64,000 bases of DNA from CAWATZ01 sp963784995 (GTDB lineage Bacteria > Planctomycetota > Planctomycetia > Gemmatales > Gemmataceae), in NCBI GenBank assembly GCA_963784995.1, contig CAWATZ010000006.1, positions 868,001-932,000 on the forward strand, in the 5' to 3' direction. Within the stretch, counting starts at the first letter, position 1. Each line of letters begins with the position of its first letter. A program made the position numbers and the translations under genes. This document shows, in pieces, positions 36,386-45,436 of the stretch. The notes under the pieces were generated by a model. That model searched no databases, was not told where the DNA came from, and saw only the letters and a list, made by a program, of their open reading frames with translations.

Positions 36386-37020
36386 GTGACGTGCCTCCCT
36401 CCCCTGAGCGTGCTGGCCAGGCTCCCGCTCCTATCCGGAAACGGAACGTCCTGCCAGAAATCCCCGGCGGTCGGTACGGGCCGCCGAACCGACTTGGTTC
36501 AAGGAAAGCAGCGATAGCGGCTCGAAGATTTTCAGTCAAGGGCAAGCCGGCCGAGTGCCGATAAGAATTGTTTGGCTTTTCAGCCGTGAGCCTGGTGAGG
36601 CGATCCGGCAGAACGCCCAGTGAGCGCGTGGACCACCCCCAGGTGTTGCGTCGGCCGGTATTCGGCCCCCTGGTCGATCCACGCGCGGAGTTGGCCGCTT
36701 CCCGGAAGGAAGGGCCCGCTCCCTCACTGGACGTGCGGCGTGCGCCGGGCGCCCCCGGGCCCAGCACGTTTGCGAGCCAAACGCTCGCGCCGCTTTGGCC
36801 CGGCCTTCGTACCGGGCCTGAATTACCTCCTTTGAGAATCGGCAAGTTCTCCTGGAACGTCTCCAGCGGCCGGGTCGGTAGGATGGTCGGCCTGGGTGAG
36901 AGCGGCAGGAATCAAAGGTCGCCGGTAAAGGCACCGATGCCGGGCAGCTCGGCAAGGTAGGTCATTGCTTCCAGGCTACCCGGTGCGCCGCGGCGTGTCA
37001 ACGGGGTAAACGCGCCCAAT
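36386..37020. other. 635-bp gap with strong local hairpins, no clear gene
   Basis: Frames exist but none shows a family pattern. On the minus strand between about 36840 and 36540 there are several small hairpins (GCCCGGTACGAAGGCCGGGC, GCGAGCGTTTGGCTCGC, GGCTCACGGCTGAAAAGCC). It may hold a structured RNA or a decayed gene. Confidence 0.4.
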
Positions 37021-37920
37021 TTATTTTGCGCTCGGAAGTTCCGGTGAAGGGGCCGGCAGACGGGGACCGGGTTTCTCTTCGCGGAGGGGCTCCTCCCAGG
37101 AATCGAGATACTGACGCAAAATCGGCATCTCGCGGGCCTTCTCGGCAATCCAGACGCGGGCGCGGTGGATCAGGATCTTTTCCACGTCCGGAGTCAGTTC
37201 GCCCAGCATGACCCGGGTGCGCAGGAACACAAAGTAAGTGTCCAGCGTGTCGCAGGTGCAGTACTCGTTGATCTCGCGCAGCTGGCCGGCCTGGTACATG
37301 GCGTGGACCTGGTCGCCGCTCACGTCCATCTTGCCGGGCTTGCCCAGCAGCTTGGCCAGCAGGTTCAGCCCGCCCGACATCCGACAGGCCCCGTAGTTGG
37401 ACATCCAGTCAAACAGGTCTACGTGATTGCCCCCGTAGCGGTTCCGGCTGTTGTAGAAGTAATCGCGGGCCGAGCAGCCATGGCGGAACGCGGCCAGCTC
37501 CAGCAGCGGCAGGTCGAACCCCCGGCCGTTGAAGGTCACCAGCTTGGCCTTGTAGTGCAGGACGCCCTGCCAGAACTTGCGCACCATCTCCTCGGGGCGG
37601 TAGTGCGGCGCGTCCAGGGCGGCCAGGGCTTGCAGGGTAAAATCCCCGGCCACGCGCAGCACACAGACGGAAACCGGGTACTGGAAGGTGACGGGCAGGA
37701 AGTCGGAGCCGTTCGTCGATTGCTCCCGCGCCTCCTCCTGGGCCCGGCGAATCGCCTCCTCCGGAGGCAAGTTCTCACCCGGGTACTTGACCCGCGAAAT
37801 GAGCCGGCCATCGGGGACGCTCTCGGTGTCGAGGATCAGAAAGGCCGTGGCCGGCTGCGAGGTGTCCCGCAGGGCCCGCCGGTTGCGGATCTCGGCGCTG
37901 ATGCTCGAACTGCTGACCAC
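37021..37920 (-). CDS. DEDD-type 3'-5' exonuclease (PolB exonuclease-like)
   Basis: This 299-residue protein carries the ribonuclease-H-like exonuclease motifs: LILDTES (ExoI), VTFNGRGFDLPLLELAAFRH (ExoII) and YCTCDTLDTYFVFLR (ExoIII). These match the predicted 3'-5' exonuclease family related to DNA polymerase B proofreading domains (PF10108-type). The catalytic acidic residues are in place. The GTG at 37920 follows GGAGGAG. It probably degrades or trims DNA or RNA ends in the cytosol. No polymerase gene adjoins it. Confidence 0.85.
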   Translation of the reverse strand: MVSSSSISAEIRNRRALRDTSQPATAFLILDTESVPDGRLISRVKYPGENLPPEEAIRRAQEEAREQSTNGSDFLPVTFQYPVSVCVLRVAGDFTLQALAALDAPHYRPEEMVRKFWQGVLHYKAKLVTFNGRGFDLPLLELAAFRHGCSARDYFYNSRNRYGGNHVDLFDWMSNYGACRMSGGLNLLAKLLGKPGKMDVSGDQVHAMYQAGQLREINEYCTCDTLDTYFVFLRTRVMLGELTPDVEKILIHRARVWIAEKAREMPILRQYLDSWEEPLREEKPGPRLPAPSPELPSAK

Positions 37921-38109
37921 GTGGCTCCTCCCGCAGATGCAAACACCTCTCTGTTAGCATGACCGACAGGCCCTCCCCGGTCAAGAAGCCCCAGCGCGAC
38001 ATCAGGCACTTTCGAGGTAAGGAAAGGGCAAGGTCTGCCGGCTGGAGGAAGGATAGGGATTGGCGCGGAGATTCGGAGCCGGGCCCGGTCCCCGATGCGG
38101 GGGAAAGAA

Positions 38110-38403
38110 TCAACCAACCGGCAGACGGCGTTGCTGGGATGCCGTGTTCGGACCTGGGAGGCCTGTCTCCCCCCGGCGGATTCGCTTGAGCGCCTGGGAG
38201 AAGCGGCTGGCGTAGTCCGCACGGCAGGAAGACTCCAATTGCTTGAGGGATGCCGAATGGCGGCTGCCGCGCTTTCCCGAGATCTTGCTGTCTTTGCCGC
38301 TTCGGGGTTTGCCCGGGGTTGCCAGCGCGTGGGCGAGGACAAACGCGGTGAACAAAAGCAGATACAGCTGAATCATCGGACTGGAAAGTAGCAGCGTGAG
38401 CAT
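38110..38403 (-). CDS. Small membrane protein, paralogue of the one at 39168
   Basis: This 97-residue protein has one N-terminal helix (IQLYLLLFTAFVLAHALA) and a conserved end, (L/S)CRADYASRFSQALKRIRRGE. The same pattern, CRKEYAMRFAQALKRIRRSE, is found in the protein at 39168-39497. It follows the adaptor remnant just as its paralogue follows the complete adaptor. Function is unknown; the position suggests an accessory of the RND complex. Confidence 0.65.
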   Translation of the reverse strand: MLTLLLSSPMIQLYLLLFTAFVLAHALATPGKPRSGKDSKISGKRGSRHSASLKQLESSCRADYASRFSQALKRIRRGETGLPGPNTASQQRRLPVG

Positions 38404-38690
38404 GACTCTTCTCCCTGCAACCCTGCCGGCCTCACTTGCTCTCGTGCGCAGCGGGCGGCAAGCGCGTCGCGGACAACCTGTTCCTCGCTCAAGAAATCCT
38501 CCCAGGTATTCTCGACCTTTTTTTTCAGGATCTCCATCTGCCCCTTGGAGTGCGAAGCCACCTCGACCAGGATGCGCCGGACCAATCCGTTTTCCAGCAC
38601 GAAGTCGAAGTTCTGTTAGCCTTCGTTGACGTCTCCTTCAGTGGCGTCGGCGCTGGCCGGCAGGGTCAGGACGTGGTTCTGAGACACGTC
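38404..38690 (-). pseudogene. C-terminal remnant of an RND adaptor gene
   Basis: The reading HVLTLPASADATEGDVNEG, then an in-frame TAA, then FVLENGLVRRILVEVASHSK-GQMEILKKKVENTWEDFLSE, matches the last 90 or so residues of the complete adaptor at 39497-40852 (HVLTLPASAVATEGDVNEGY...VLEKGKVRRVLVEV). It lacks the rest of the gene and starts right after the EamA stop codon. It is one half of a segmental duplication. Confidence 0.82.
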
Positions 38691-38693
38691 CAA

Positions 38694-39128
38694 TCAAGTC
38701 GCCAGGGCCAGAATCAGGGCTCCGGCGACAACCAGCGAACCGCCCAGCAGCACCGGCCAGGTGATCGGCTCACCGAGAAACAGCCAGGCCAGGACGATCA
38801 CGAAGGCCACGCTCAACTTGTCGATTGGCGCCACCCGAGTGGCGGCACCCGTTTGCATCGCCCGCCAGTAGCACAGCCACGACAACCCCGTGGCCAGCCC
38901 CGAGAGACAAAGAAACAGCACGCTCCGCCACGGCAACTTGTTCAGCGGCTCCCATTCTCTGCGCACGGTAATCAGCAGGGCGCTGACCACCAGGACCACC
39001 ACGGTCCGAATCAGCGTGGCCAGGTTGGAGTTGATGTCGGCCACACCCACCTTGCCAAGGATGGCGGTCAGCGCCGCGAAGAAGGCCGAGCCCACCGCGA
39101 ACCACTGCCAGCTTAACTTGTCCAGCAC
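38694..39128 (-). CDS. EamA-type (DMT superfamily) transporter, single domain
   Basis: This 144-residue membrane protein has five helices and one EamA repeat: WQWFAVGSAFFAALTAILGK at the start and FVIVLAWLFLGEPITWPVLL near the end, the classic FLGEP signature. Half-size members such as this are thought to work as dimers. The substrate is unknown. The start is the GTG at 39128 with GGGAGGGA upstream. It lies between the two copies of the duplicated adaptor/small-protein unit. Confidence 0.88.
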   Translation of the reverse strand: MLDKLSWQWFAVGSAFFAALTAILGKVGVADINSNLATLIRTVVVLVVSALLITVRREWEPLNKLPWRSVLFLCLSGLATGLSWLCYWRAMQTGAATRVAPIDKLSVAFVIVLAWLFLGEPITWPVLLGGSLVVAGALILALAT

Positions 39129-39167
39129 GTTCTTCCCTCCCGGTCCCTTCGATTCCCTGTGACAGGC

Positions 39168-39497
39168 TCATCCGGCCGGCGTTCGGCGTTGCGGGGATCC
39201 CACGTCCTTTCCAGGCAAGGCGTACTCCGACCGACGGATTCGCTTGAGCGCCTGGGCGAACCGCATGGCATACTCCTTGCGGCAGCAGGACTCCAGGTCC
39301 TGGACAGACAGCGAGCCGGGGGTTCCCCACCTGGTGATCCGAGGCCGGCAGCTGCCAGGTTGGGACGCCTCTGGAATCTTATCGTCCTTGCGGTTTTCCG
39401 GTCGAGTCGAGGCCGCGATCACGTTGGCGATGATCAGCGCGGTGAAGAACAGCAGATACAGCTGGACCCCCGGATGGTTAAGTAACAGAGTTCTCAT
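39168..39497 (-). CDS. Small membrane protein of RND locus 2
   Basis: This 109-residue protein has one N-terminal helix (VQLYLLFFTALIIANVIAAS), a polar middle and a conserved basic end (CCRKEYAMRFAQALKRIRRSE). Its ATG (39497-39495) shares a base with the adaptor stop codon (TGATG), so the two are likely translationally coupled. The family is not one I recognise. The paralogue at 38110 shows the same helix and end, so both are under some constraint. Confidence 0.7.
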   Translation of the reverse strand: MRTLLLNHPGVQLYLLFFTALIIANVIAASTRPENRKDDKIPEASQPGSCRPRITRWGTPGSLSVQDLESCCRKEYAMRFAQALKRIRRSEYALPGKDVGSPQRRTPAG

Positions 39498-40852
39498 CAC
39501 TCATCCCTCCTGACTTCCAGGCCATCGCTGAGGGAGGACAGGTCGCCGCGGACCACCTGCTCCTCGCCGGTGAAATCCTCCCAGTTGTCCTGGACCTTCT
39601 TTTGCAGCACCTCCACCTGCCCGGAGGCGCGCGAACCCACTTCGACTAACACACGCCGGACCTTCCCCTTTTCCAGCACGAAGCAGTAGCTCTGGTAGCC
39701 TTCGTTGACGTCGCCCTCGGTAGCGACGGCGCTTGCAGGCAAGGTCAGGACGTGGTCGCGCTTCACCTGAATACTAGCCTGGGCGTACGTACCGGGGCGC
39801 AGCAGATCGTCGGGGTTGGGCAGGTCCACCTCCGTCAGCAGGGTGCGCGACCTCCGGCGCAGGGCATAGGCCATTCGCCGCACGGTGCCGTTGAATTGCT
39901 GGTTGTTGAGGACCGGGATGCGTACCTGGACCGGGTCCCCTTCCTTGACCCACACCGCCTCGGCCTCGGGCACTTCGATGAAGATCCGCATCAGGTCGCG
40001 GCGCTGGATGACGTACAGAGGCTCCCTGGATCCGGTCGTGGGCGGCTGTACGAAGTCGCCCCGGCTGACGTGTCGCTGGGAGACGACGCCGTCGAAGGGT
40101 GCCTCAATCCGGGCATAGTTCCGCAGGGCGGCCGACTGGTCGCGGTCGGCCCGGGCCGCTTGCAGGTTGGCCTCGGCCACGCGGACGTCGGCCGCCGCCT
40201 TGTCGCGCTGCGCCTTGCTCTCGGCCACCGTGGCCCGGGCGGCCTCCACTGCCGCGCTCGTCTCGCCCTGGGAAGCCTCGGCCGCACGCAGCTGGTTGGT
40301 CGCGATCTCCACCTGTTTGGTCGAAGTGGCCTGCTCGGAAAGCAGCTTCCGCTCCCGCTCGTACTGGCTCTGCCAGCGGGCCTTGTCGGCGTCGGCCCGA
40401 AGCCGGCTCGCCTCGGCCAGCTTCCGGTTTGCTTCCGCTCGGACCACGGTTGCTTCCGCGGTGCGCAGCACCTCCCGGGCCTGGACGATCTGGGCCTCGG
40501 CCTGAACAACCGCTGCTTCCTTCTGGCGCAGGCCGGCCACCACCTCGGGCACCCACAGTTCCGCCAGCAGCTGGCCCTTGCGGACGTGGTCGCCGATGTC
40601 CACGTTCCACGATTCGACGTAACCGGCGATCTTTGGGAGGATCGGCGTTTCCTCGAAGGCTTCGATGGAAGCGGGTTGCTGAATGGTCCAGTACAGCGAC
40701 GTCCACGTCGGGGAGACGACAGCGACCGTGCGAACATCGCTCGTTGCCTCTGGTTCCGCCACCGTCTTACCGCAGCCTACTCCTCCCGTGAGCAGGACCA
40801 AGGCGCCCAGGAGAGGGGCGATCCGTTTCCGTGTTCGCTGAAACCATGTCAT
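39497..40852 (-). CDS. RND efflux adaptor (lipoprotein, HlyD/AcrA type)
   Basis: This 451-residue adaptor has a lipoprotein signal ending LVLLTGGVGC. It continues with the lipoyl half (AGYVESWNVDIGDHVRKGQL), a coiled-coil hairpin longer than in AcrA (about residues 100-260), the second lipoyl half (YARIEAPFDGVVSQRHVSRG), the beta-barrel and a membrane-proximal domain. The ATG at 40852 has an AGGAGGT ribosome site and lies four bases after the pump stop codon. It forms an operon with the pump upstream and the small membrane protein downstream. No outer-membrane channel is in this operon; the three TolC-like proteins at 4-9.6 kb could serve. Confidence 0.92.
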   Translation of the reverse strand: MTWFQRTRKRIAPLLGALVLLTGGVGCGKTVAEPEATSDVRTVAVVSPTWTSLYWTIQQPASIEAFEETPILPKIAGYVESWNVDIGDHVRKGQLLAELWVPEVVAGLRQKEAAVVQAEAQIVQAREVLRTAEATVVRAEANRKLAEASRLRADADKARWQSQYERERKLLSEQATSTKQVEIATNQLRAAEASQGETSAAVEAARATVAESKAQRDKAAADVRVAEANLQAARADRDQSAALRNYARIEAPFDGVVSQRHVSRGDFVQPPTTGSREPLYVIQRRDLMRIFIEVPEAEAVWVKEGDPVQVRIPVLNNQQFNGTVRRMAYALRRRSRTLLTEVDLPNPDDLLRPGTYAQASIQVKRDHVLTLPASAVATEGDVNEGYQSYCFVLEKGKVRRVLVEVGSRASGQVEVLQKKVQDNWEDFTGEEQVVRGDLSSLSDGLEVRRDE

Positions 40853-40856
40853 GACT

Positions 40857-43800
40857 TTACCTCCTGGATTCACTTGCCTGGTTACCGTCAAAGAAGCGAC
40901 ATTCCGGATCGTCAGGGTCCAGGGATGGAGAGCGGGAGCTGGCCCGGCCCTGAACCAGGGCGAACACCGCGGGCAGGACGAGAAGGACGGCCAGGGTCGC
41001 GGCCCCGAGACCGCCGATCACCGCCCGGCCCAGGGGGGCCGTTTGCTCGCCGCCCTCGCGCAGCACCAGCGCCATGGGCACCATGCCGGCGAGCATGGCA
41101 CAGCTGGTCATCAGAATCGGCCGGAGCCGGCCCTGGGCACCCTCGACCGCCGCGGCCTGTGCGGGCTGGCCCTGCCGCCGGGCCCGCTCCGCGAAGGTCA
41201 GCAGCAGGATGGCGTTGGCCGTCGCCACGCCGATGGCCATGATCGCTCCCATGAACGACTGAACGTTCAGGGTGGTCCCGGTCAGCAGCAGGGCGAGGAC
41301 CACGCCGGCCAGCGCTGCCGGGATGGGCGAGGCCGAGATCAGCGCCAGCCGCAGCGACTGGAAATACGCGGTCAGCAGCAGGAGGATCACGGCCATCGCC
41401 AGGGCCAGGCCGGCAGCCAGCCCGCGAAACATCTGCTGCAAGGGCACGGCCTGGCCGCGAACGTCCACCTGGGCCCCGCGTGGCGGCTCGCCTGCCGACC
41501 GGAGCGCCTGGTTGAGATGGCGGATCACCCGGCCCAGGTCTTCCCCCTCGACGTTGGCGGTGATGCTCACCATGCGTCGCATGTTGTACCGGTCGTACTC
41601 GCCGGGCATGGTCCCGTCGCGGATGCGAGCCACGTCGCGGACCAGCAAGCGCTCGCCGTCCTTGCCTTCCAGTGGCACCATGCCGATCTCCGCCGGCGAG
41701 TTCATCCGGTAGGGAGGGATTTCCACCTGGGTGTAGTAACCGACGCCGGTGCTGGGGTCGGCCCAGAAGATTGGTTCCACAAACCGGCTGGAGGAGGTGG
41801 CCGACACCAGCGAGCGGGCCACGTCTGCCGCGGTCACGCCGGTCAGGCCGGCTTTTTCGCGGTCAATTGTCACCGCCACCGCCGGGTAATCCAGCGATTG
41901 GCCGTATTGCAGGTCCCTCAAGGAAGGAATCCGCGACAGCTCCGCGAACACCTTTGCCGCGTAGGCACGATTCTCGCTGAAGTTGGGTCCGCTGACGGCA
42001 ATCTCGATGGGCGTGGGCGAGCCGAAGCTCATGATCTGGTTGACAACGTCGGCGGGCTCGAAGGAGAAGCGCAAGCCACGCAGGCGCTGGGCCACTTCAT
42101 CCTTCGCCAAACCCTCCCGGCGGAGCCGCTGCTCCAGCCATCGGCCCAGGTCCCGCGGCAATGACTCACGCAGATGCTCCTTGAACCGGTCAACGTCCAG
42201 ACCGCTGTCTTTCTTCAGGGCCACGCGGAGGATGGCTTCCTCCGGCCCACGCATCCACAGGTACATGTTGTTGATCGTGTAGCTGGTCGGGTGCAGACCG
42301 CAGTAACCGACGCCAATGGCGACCTGATCCGCTCCGGTTTCCTGCCGCGTCTGCGCCTGAATGAAGCGCATCGCCTCGCCGGCAAGCTCTCGGGTCACTT
42401 CGATGCGCGTGCCATCCGGGGCTCGCAGCCGCAGCTGGAACTCGCGGGCGGCGACCTGGGGAAAGATCTCCAGCCCCAGGCGACTTCCTCCCAGGACGAT
42501 CACCAGGCCGCAGCCGAGCAGATAGCCGACCACCAGGAGCCAGCGGCGGGTTGTCAGGGCCTGGACGAGACGAGCATACAGTGAGCGAAACCGGGCGAAG
42601 CTGAACCTTCCCGACGAGCCGCCGGGTTTATCCCGGCGGTCTTCGGGTGCCGGGGAAGACCGCCGGGATAAACCCGGCGGCTCGTTGGGCCGCAGCAGCC
42701 TGACCGCCAGGATCGGCACGAAGGTGCTGGACAGGAAATAGGCCGCGATCATGGCAAAGCCGACCGCCAGCGACAGCGGCACGAACAGGTCGCGGGCCGC
42801 GCCTTCCATGAAGAAGGACGGCAGAAAGACGGCCAGCACGCAGAGCATGGCCAGCAAGCGCGGCACCGCTGTTTCCTGGTTGCTCAGGCGGGCCGCTCGT
42901 GCCACCGTGGGGGCCGTCTCCAGATGGACGTGGATGTTCTCCACCTCGACGGTGGACATGTCCACCAGGATGCCGATGGCGAGGGCCAGGCCGCCCAGGG
43001 TCATCAGGTTAATGGTCTGGCCTGTGAGCCAGAGGGCAAAGAGGGCCGCCAGCAACGCCAGCGGAATGTTCAGCACTACCACGATCACACTCCGCCAATC
43101 GCGCAGGAACAGCAGCACCATCAGGCCGGTAAGGACCGCACCGAGCAAGCCTTCCTCGCCCACTCCTTCAATCGATCGGGTGACGTAGGGGGACTGATCG
43201 AACTCGAAGCGCAGATCAATGTCCTCGGGCAGGACCGCTCGCATCCGGGGCAGGGACGCTTTGACCTCGTTAACCACCGACAGCGTCGAGGCGTCGGCCC
43301 GCTTGGTGACCAGCATGAAGATGGCCCGCTGGCCGTTCACCAGCGTATGTCCGGTCGGAATGTCGGTCTCATCCTCGATCCGGGCAACGTCGCGCAGATG
43401 GACGTTCTCCCCCATTCGGAGTGGGATCGTCCCCAGATCCTTCACGGCCCGGACCATCGAATTGACCGGCACAATGGGCATCTGGTCCTTGATGCGTGCG
43501 GTGCCGGAAGGGCTGACAGTGTTGCCCGCTCTCAGGGCGGCGACCACCTCATCGGGGGACAGGTTGTAGGAGCGCAGCTTGTCGGGATCGACGCGGACCA
43601 CCAGGGTGCGCTGATTGCCGCCCAGCGGCGGCGGCGCGGACACGCCGGGCAGGCTGGCGAACAGGGGCCGGACCCGGAACAAGGCCAGATCCTGGATTTC
43701 ACCGACGCTCCGAGTCTTGCTGGTCAGGACCAGGTAGCCGACCGGAACGCTGCCGGTGTCGAAGCGGACCACGTCCGGCGGCACGGTCCCCGGCGGCATG

Positions 43801-44153
43801 AAGGAACGCGAGCGGTTGACGTAGGCGATGGTCTCCGCCATGGCCTGGGCCATGTTCGTGCCCGGATGGAAATACAGCTTCATCAGGGCACAGCTCTGAA
43901 TGTTCCGCGACTCGACGTGATGAATGCCGCTGACGTAGAGGAAGTGATACTCGTAGTAATTGGTCAGCAGCCCCTCCATCTGGGCCGGGTCCATGCCTCC
44001 GTAGGCCTGGATGACGTAGATTACCGGGAGGTTCAGGTTGGGAAACACGTCGATGGGCATTCGGCAGACGGCCAGGCTGCTGCCGAGGACGACCCCAAGG
44101 ATGGCCACCAGGACCGTGTACGGATGCCGCAAGGCAAAGACGATCGGATTCAT
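40857..44153 (-). CDS. RND multidrug/metal efflux pump (intact, locus 2)
   Basis: This 1098-residue inner-membrane pump is complete. It starts NPIVFALRHPYTVLVAILGV, with TM4 as MTLGGLALAIGILVDMSTVE, porter domains containing PGVSAPPPLGGNQRTLVVRV, and final helices such as VQSFMGAIMAIGVATANAIL. It uses the proton gradient to expel substrates; the substrate class is uncertain because the usual TM4 charged pair of HME pumps is not clear. Around 42615-42684 the reading frame includes a palindromic repeat encoding PPGLSRRSSPAPEDRRDKPG, which adds a basic/Pro-rich loop. A sigma-54 site lies 75 bp upstream. Confidence 0.93.
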   Translation of the reverse strand: MNPIVFALRHPYTVLVAILGVVLGSSLAVCRMPIDVFPNLNLPVIYVIQAYGGMDPAQMEGLLTNYYEYHFLYVSGIHHVESRNIQSCALMKLYFHPGTNMAQAMAETIAYVNRSRSFMPPGTVPPDVVRFDTGSVPVGYLVLTSKTRSVGEIQDLALFRVRPLFASLPGVSAPPPLGGNQRTLVVRVDPDKLRSYNLSPDEVVAALRAGNTVSPSGTARIKDQMPIVPVNSMVRAVKDLGTIPLRMGENVHLRDVARIEDETDIPTGHTLVNGQRAIFMLVTKRADASTLSVVNEVKASLPRMRAVLPEDIDLRFEFDQSPYVTRSIEGVGEEGLLGAVLTGLMVLLFLRDWRSVIVVVLNIPLALLAALFALWLTGQTINLMTLGGLALAIGILVDMSTVEVENIHVHLETAPTVARAARLSNQETAVPRLLAMLCVLAVFLPSFFMEGAARDLFVPLSLAVGFAMIAAYFLSSTFVPILAVRLLRPNEPPGLSRRSSPAPEDRRDKPGGSSGRFSFARFRSLYARLVQALTTRRWLLVVGYLLGCGLVIVLGGSRLGLEIFPQVAAREFQLRLRAPDGTRIEVTRELAGEAMRFIQAQTRQETGADQVAIGVGYCGLHPTSYTINNMYLWMRGPEEAILRVALKKDSGLDVDRFKEHLRESLPRDLGRWLEQRLRREGLAKDEVAQRLRGLRFSFEPADVVNQIMSFGSPTPIEIAVSGPNFSENRAYAAKVFAELSRIPSLRDLQYGQSLDYPAVAVTIDREKAGLTGVTAADVARSLVSATSSSRFVEPIFWADPSTGVGYYTQVEIPPYRMNSPAEIGMVPLEGKDGERLLVRDVARIRDGTMPGEYDRYNMRRMVSITANVEGEDLGRVIRHLNQALRSAGEPPRGAQVDVRGQAVPLQQMFRGLAAGLALAMAVILLLLTAYFQSLRLALISASPIPAALAGVVLALLLTGTTLNVQSFMGAIMAIGVATANAILLLTFAERARRQGQPAQAAAVEGAQGRLRPILMTSCAMLAGMVPMALVLREGGEQTAPLGRAVIGGLGAATLAVLLVLPAVFALVQGRASSRSPSLDPDDPECRFFDGNQASESRR
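42615..42684. repeat. Palindromic element inside the RND pump 2 reading frame
   Basis: Two perfect 30-bp arms (42615-42644 and 42655-42684, starting CGAGCCGCCGGGTTTATCCC) enclose a 10-nt loop. This is the structure of an intergenic repeat, but it is read through as coding sequence. It encodes a charged loop between a membrane helix and the following segment. Confidence 0.9.
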
Positions 44154-44227
44154 GGGAACTCCTGCTGTTGACGGGCTCCTGCAGTTCCCTTGCAGGGGCT
44201 GACCTCTTCCAATCCAGAGGCAGCCAT

Positions 44228-44244
44228 CGCAAGCAAGGTGCCAG
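44228..44244 (-). promoter_or_regulatory. Sigma-54 promoter for RND locus 2
   Basis: On the minus strand the site reads CTGGCACCTTGCTTGCG, matching TGGCACn-N4-TTGC with GG-N10-GC spacing. The predicted start is near 44217, about 65 nt before the pump ATG at 44153. Confidence 0.6.
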
Positions 44245-44442
44245 GCGGTGGACGTGGGAGCAACGCAAGGAGTTCAGACGTACGCAAGGTCTGTTACCAG
44301 AAGGGGATGCGTTGCGCGGAACGCGGCCCCTGCTTTACTTGCGGCTCACGGGGGACGGTTAGCTGGGTTGGATTCCCCCGGGTGGGATGGGGGCTTCTCG
44401 CCCAGGCTCAGTTCGCCTTTTGCCCGATTTGGAGTGCGGCAG

Positions 44443-44685
44443 TGCTTTGCTCTGCCGCTTTTGTTTCTCTTGTTTGGCATTCTCGCCCTCAGCAAGGAAG
44501 GCCTCAGCTACGGCTCCTCGTTTCTCGACTGGGATGACATCAAGGGCGTGCGGATTCACAAGGGCTTTATCTCGGTGCGGGAGCGGGGCGAGTGGCACGC
44601 CTGGGGTAACATTTCCGTCTCCAGGGTTGCCAACCTTTACGTGTTCCTGGCACTGGTCAATCAAGTCGTCGGTGTCGATAATTGA
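44443..44685 (+). pseudogene. Remnant of a DUF6585-like membrane protein gene
   Basis: The stretch ALPLLFLLFGILALSKEG followed by FLDWDDIKGVRIHKGFISVR and VSRVANLYVFLALVNQV resembles the C-terminal half of DUF6585-type PH-like proteins (W..I..V....G...V ... VPN..VFL.LV). The N-terminal half is missing, there is no good start codon or ribosome site, and frames upstream have no similarity. It is probably a fossil. Confidence 0.45.
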
Positions 44686-44755
44686 CCGTAAATCACGGTG
44701 TTTTTGGCGTCCAGCAGCGACGAGCATTATTCGTAACATCTTGAAAAATCAAGGC

Positions 44756-45436
44756 TTATGAAAACGCCACAGAGCCGTGGTTGACGAAATACGTCTGCCA
44801 CTCCGCCACGTGCCCAACCATCATCCGCCCTGCCTGCTCGCTGTCGCGTTTCTCCAGAGCGTCGAGGATTTGCAGGTGCTCCTCCAGGGCCTGCTGCAAG
44901 CATTCGACCGTCGCGGCCAGCCTGTTGATGCCGCGGTGCAGCAGGCGATAGCGGCTTATGTCCTGCCACAGCCGGGGACTGCCGCAGCTGCGGGCGATGG
45001 CATCGTGGAACGTCTCATCGAAGTCGGCCCAGCGGAACAGCCAGTCGGGATCGTCGCGGGTGGCCTTGAGGTTCTCGGCCTCGCTGCGCAACCGGGCCAG
45101 CGTCGGCCGATCAATGCGCGTCGCCGCTCTGCGGGCCGCTTCCCCTTCCAGCAGCTTGCGCATCTCGAAGATGTCCTGGATGTCCGCCGGCGAAAAGCGG
45201 CAAATGACCGCGCGATGGTTCGCCTTCTGCTCGACCAGTCCCTCCTTGGCCAGCTGCCGCAGCGCATCGTGAACGGGGGTCCGGCTCACATCCAGTTGCC
45301 GGGCCAGGGCCACCTCGCTGACCGGAGTGCCCGGGGCCAGCCGGCCACTCAGGATCGCTTCCAGAAGACGCTCGTAGACCGCATCCGACAAGCGCGTCCG
45401 GTCCGACTTCGCTTCCCGGCTCATCGTGCTATCCAT
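44756..45436 (-). CDS. GntR/FadR-family transcription regulator
   Basis: This 226-residue protein has a winged helix-turn-helix at residues 15-75 (YERLLEAILSGRLAPGTPVS ... RTPVHDALRQLAKEGLVEQK). A helical FCD effector domain follows, with metal-ligand-like positions in FHDAIARSCGSPRLWQ and EEHLQILDALEKRDSEQAGR. FCD regulators sense organic acids or sugar acids. The ATG at 45436 follows GAGGAG; a frame extending to 45565 has no domain features. Targets are unknown; the neighbours do not fix a pathway. Confidence 0.9.
   Translation of the reverse strand: MDSTMSREAKSDRTRLSDAVYERLLEAILSGRLAPGTPVSEVALARQLDVSRTPVHDALRQLAKEGLVEQKANHRAVICRFSPADIQDIFEMRKLLEGEAARRAATRIDRPTLARLRSEAENLKATRDDPDWLFRWADFDETFHDAIARSCGSPRLWQDISRYRLLHRGINRLAATVECLQQALEEHLQILDALEKRDSEQAGRMMVGHVAEWQTYFVNHGSVAFS

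Noticed and set aside
36165..36955. Minus-strand frames, one alternative reading with LRAWIDQGA as in planctomycete cytochrome-associated proteins
   Set aside because: The motif lasts only nine residues, stops soon after, and no CxxCH site or continuing similarity is present.
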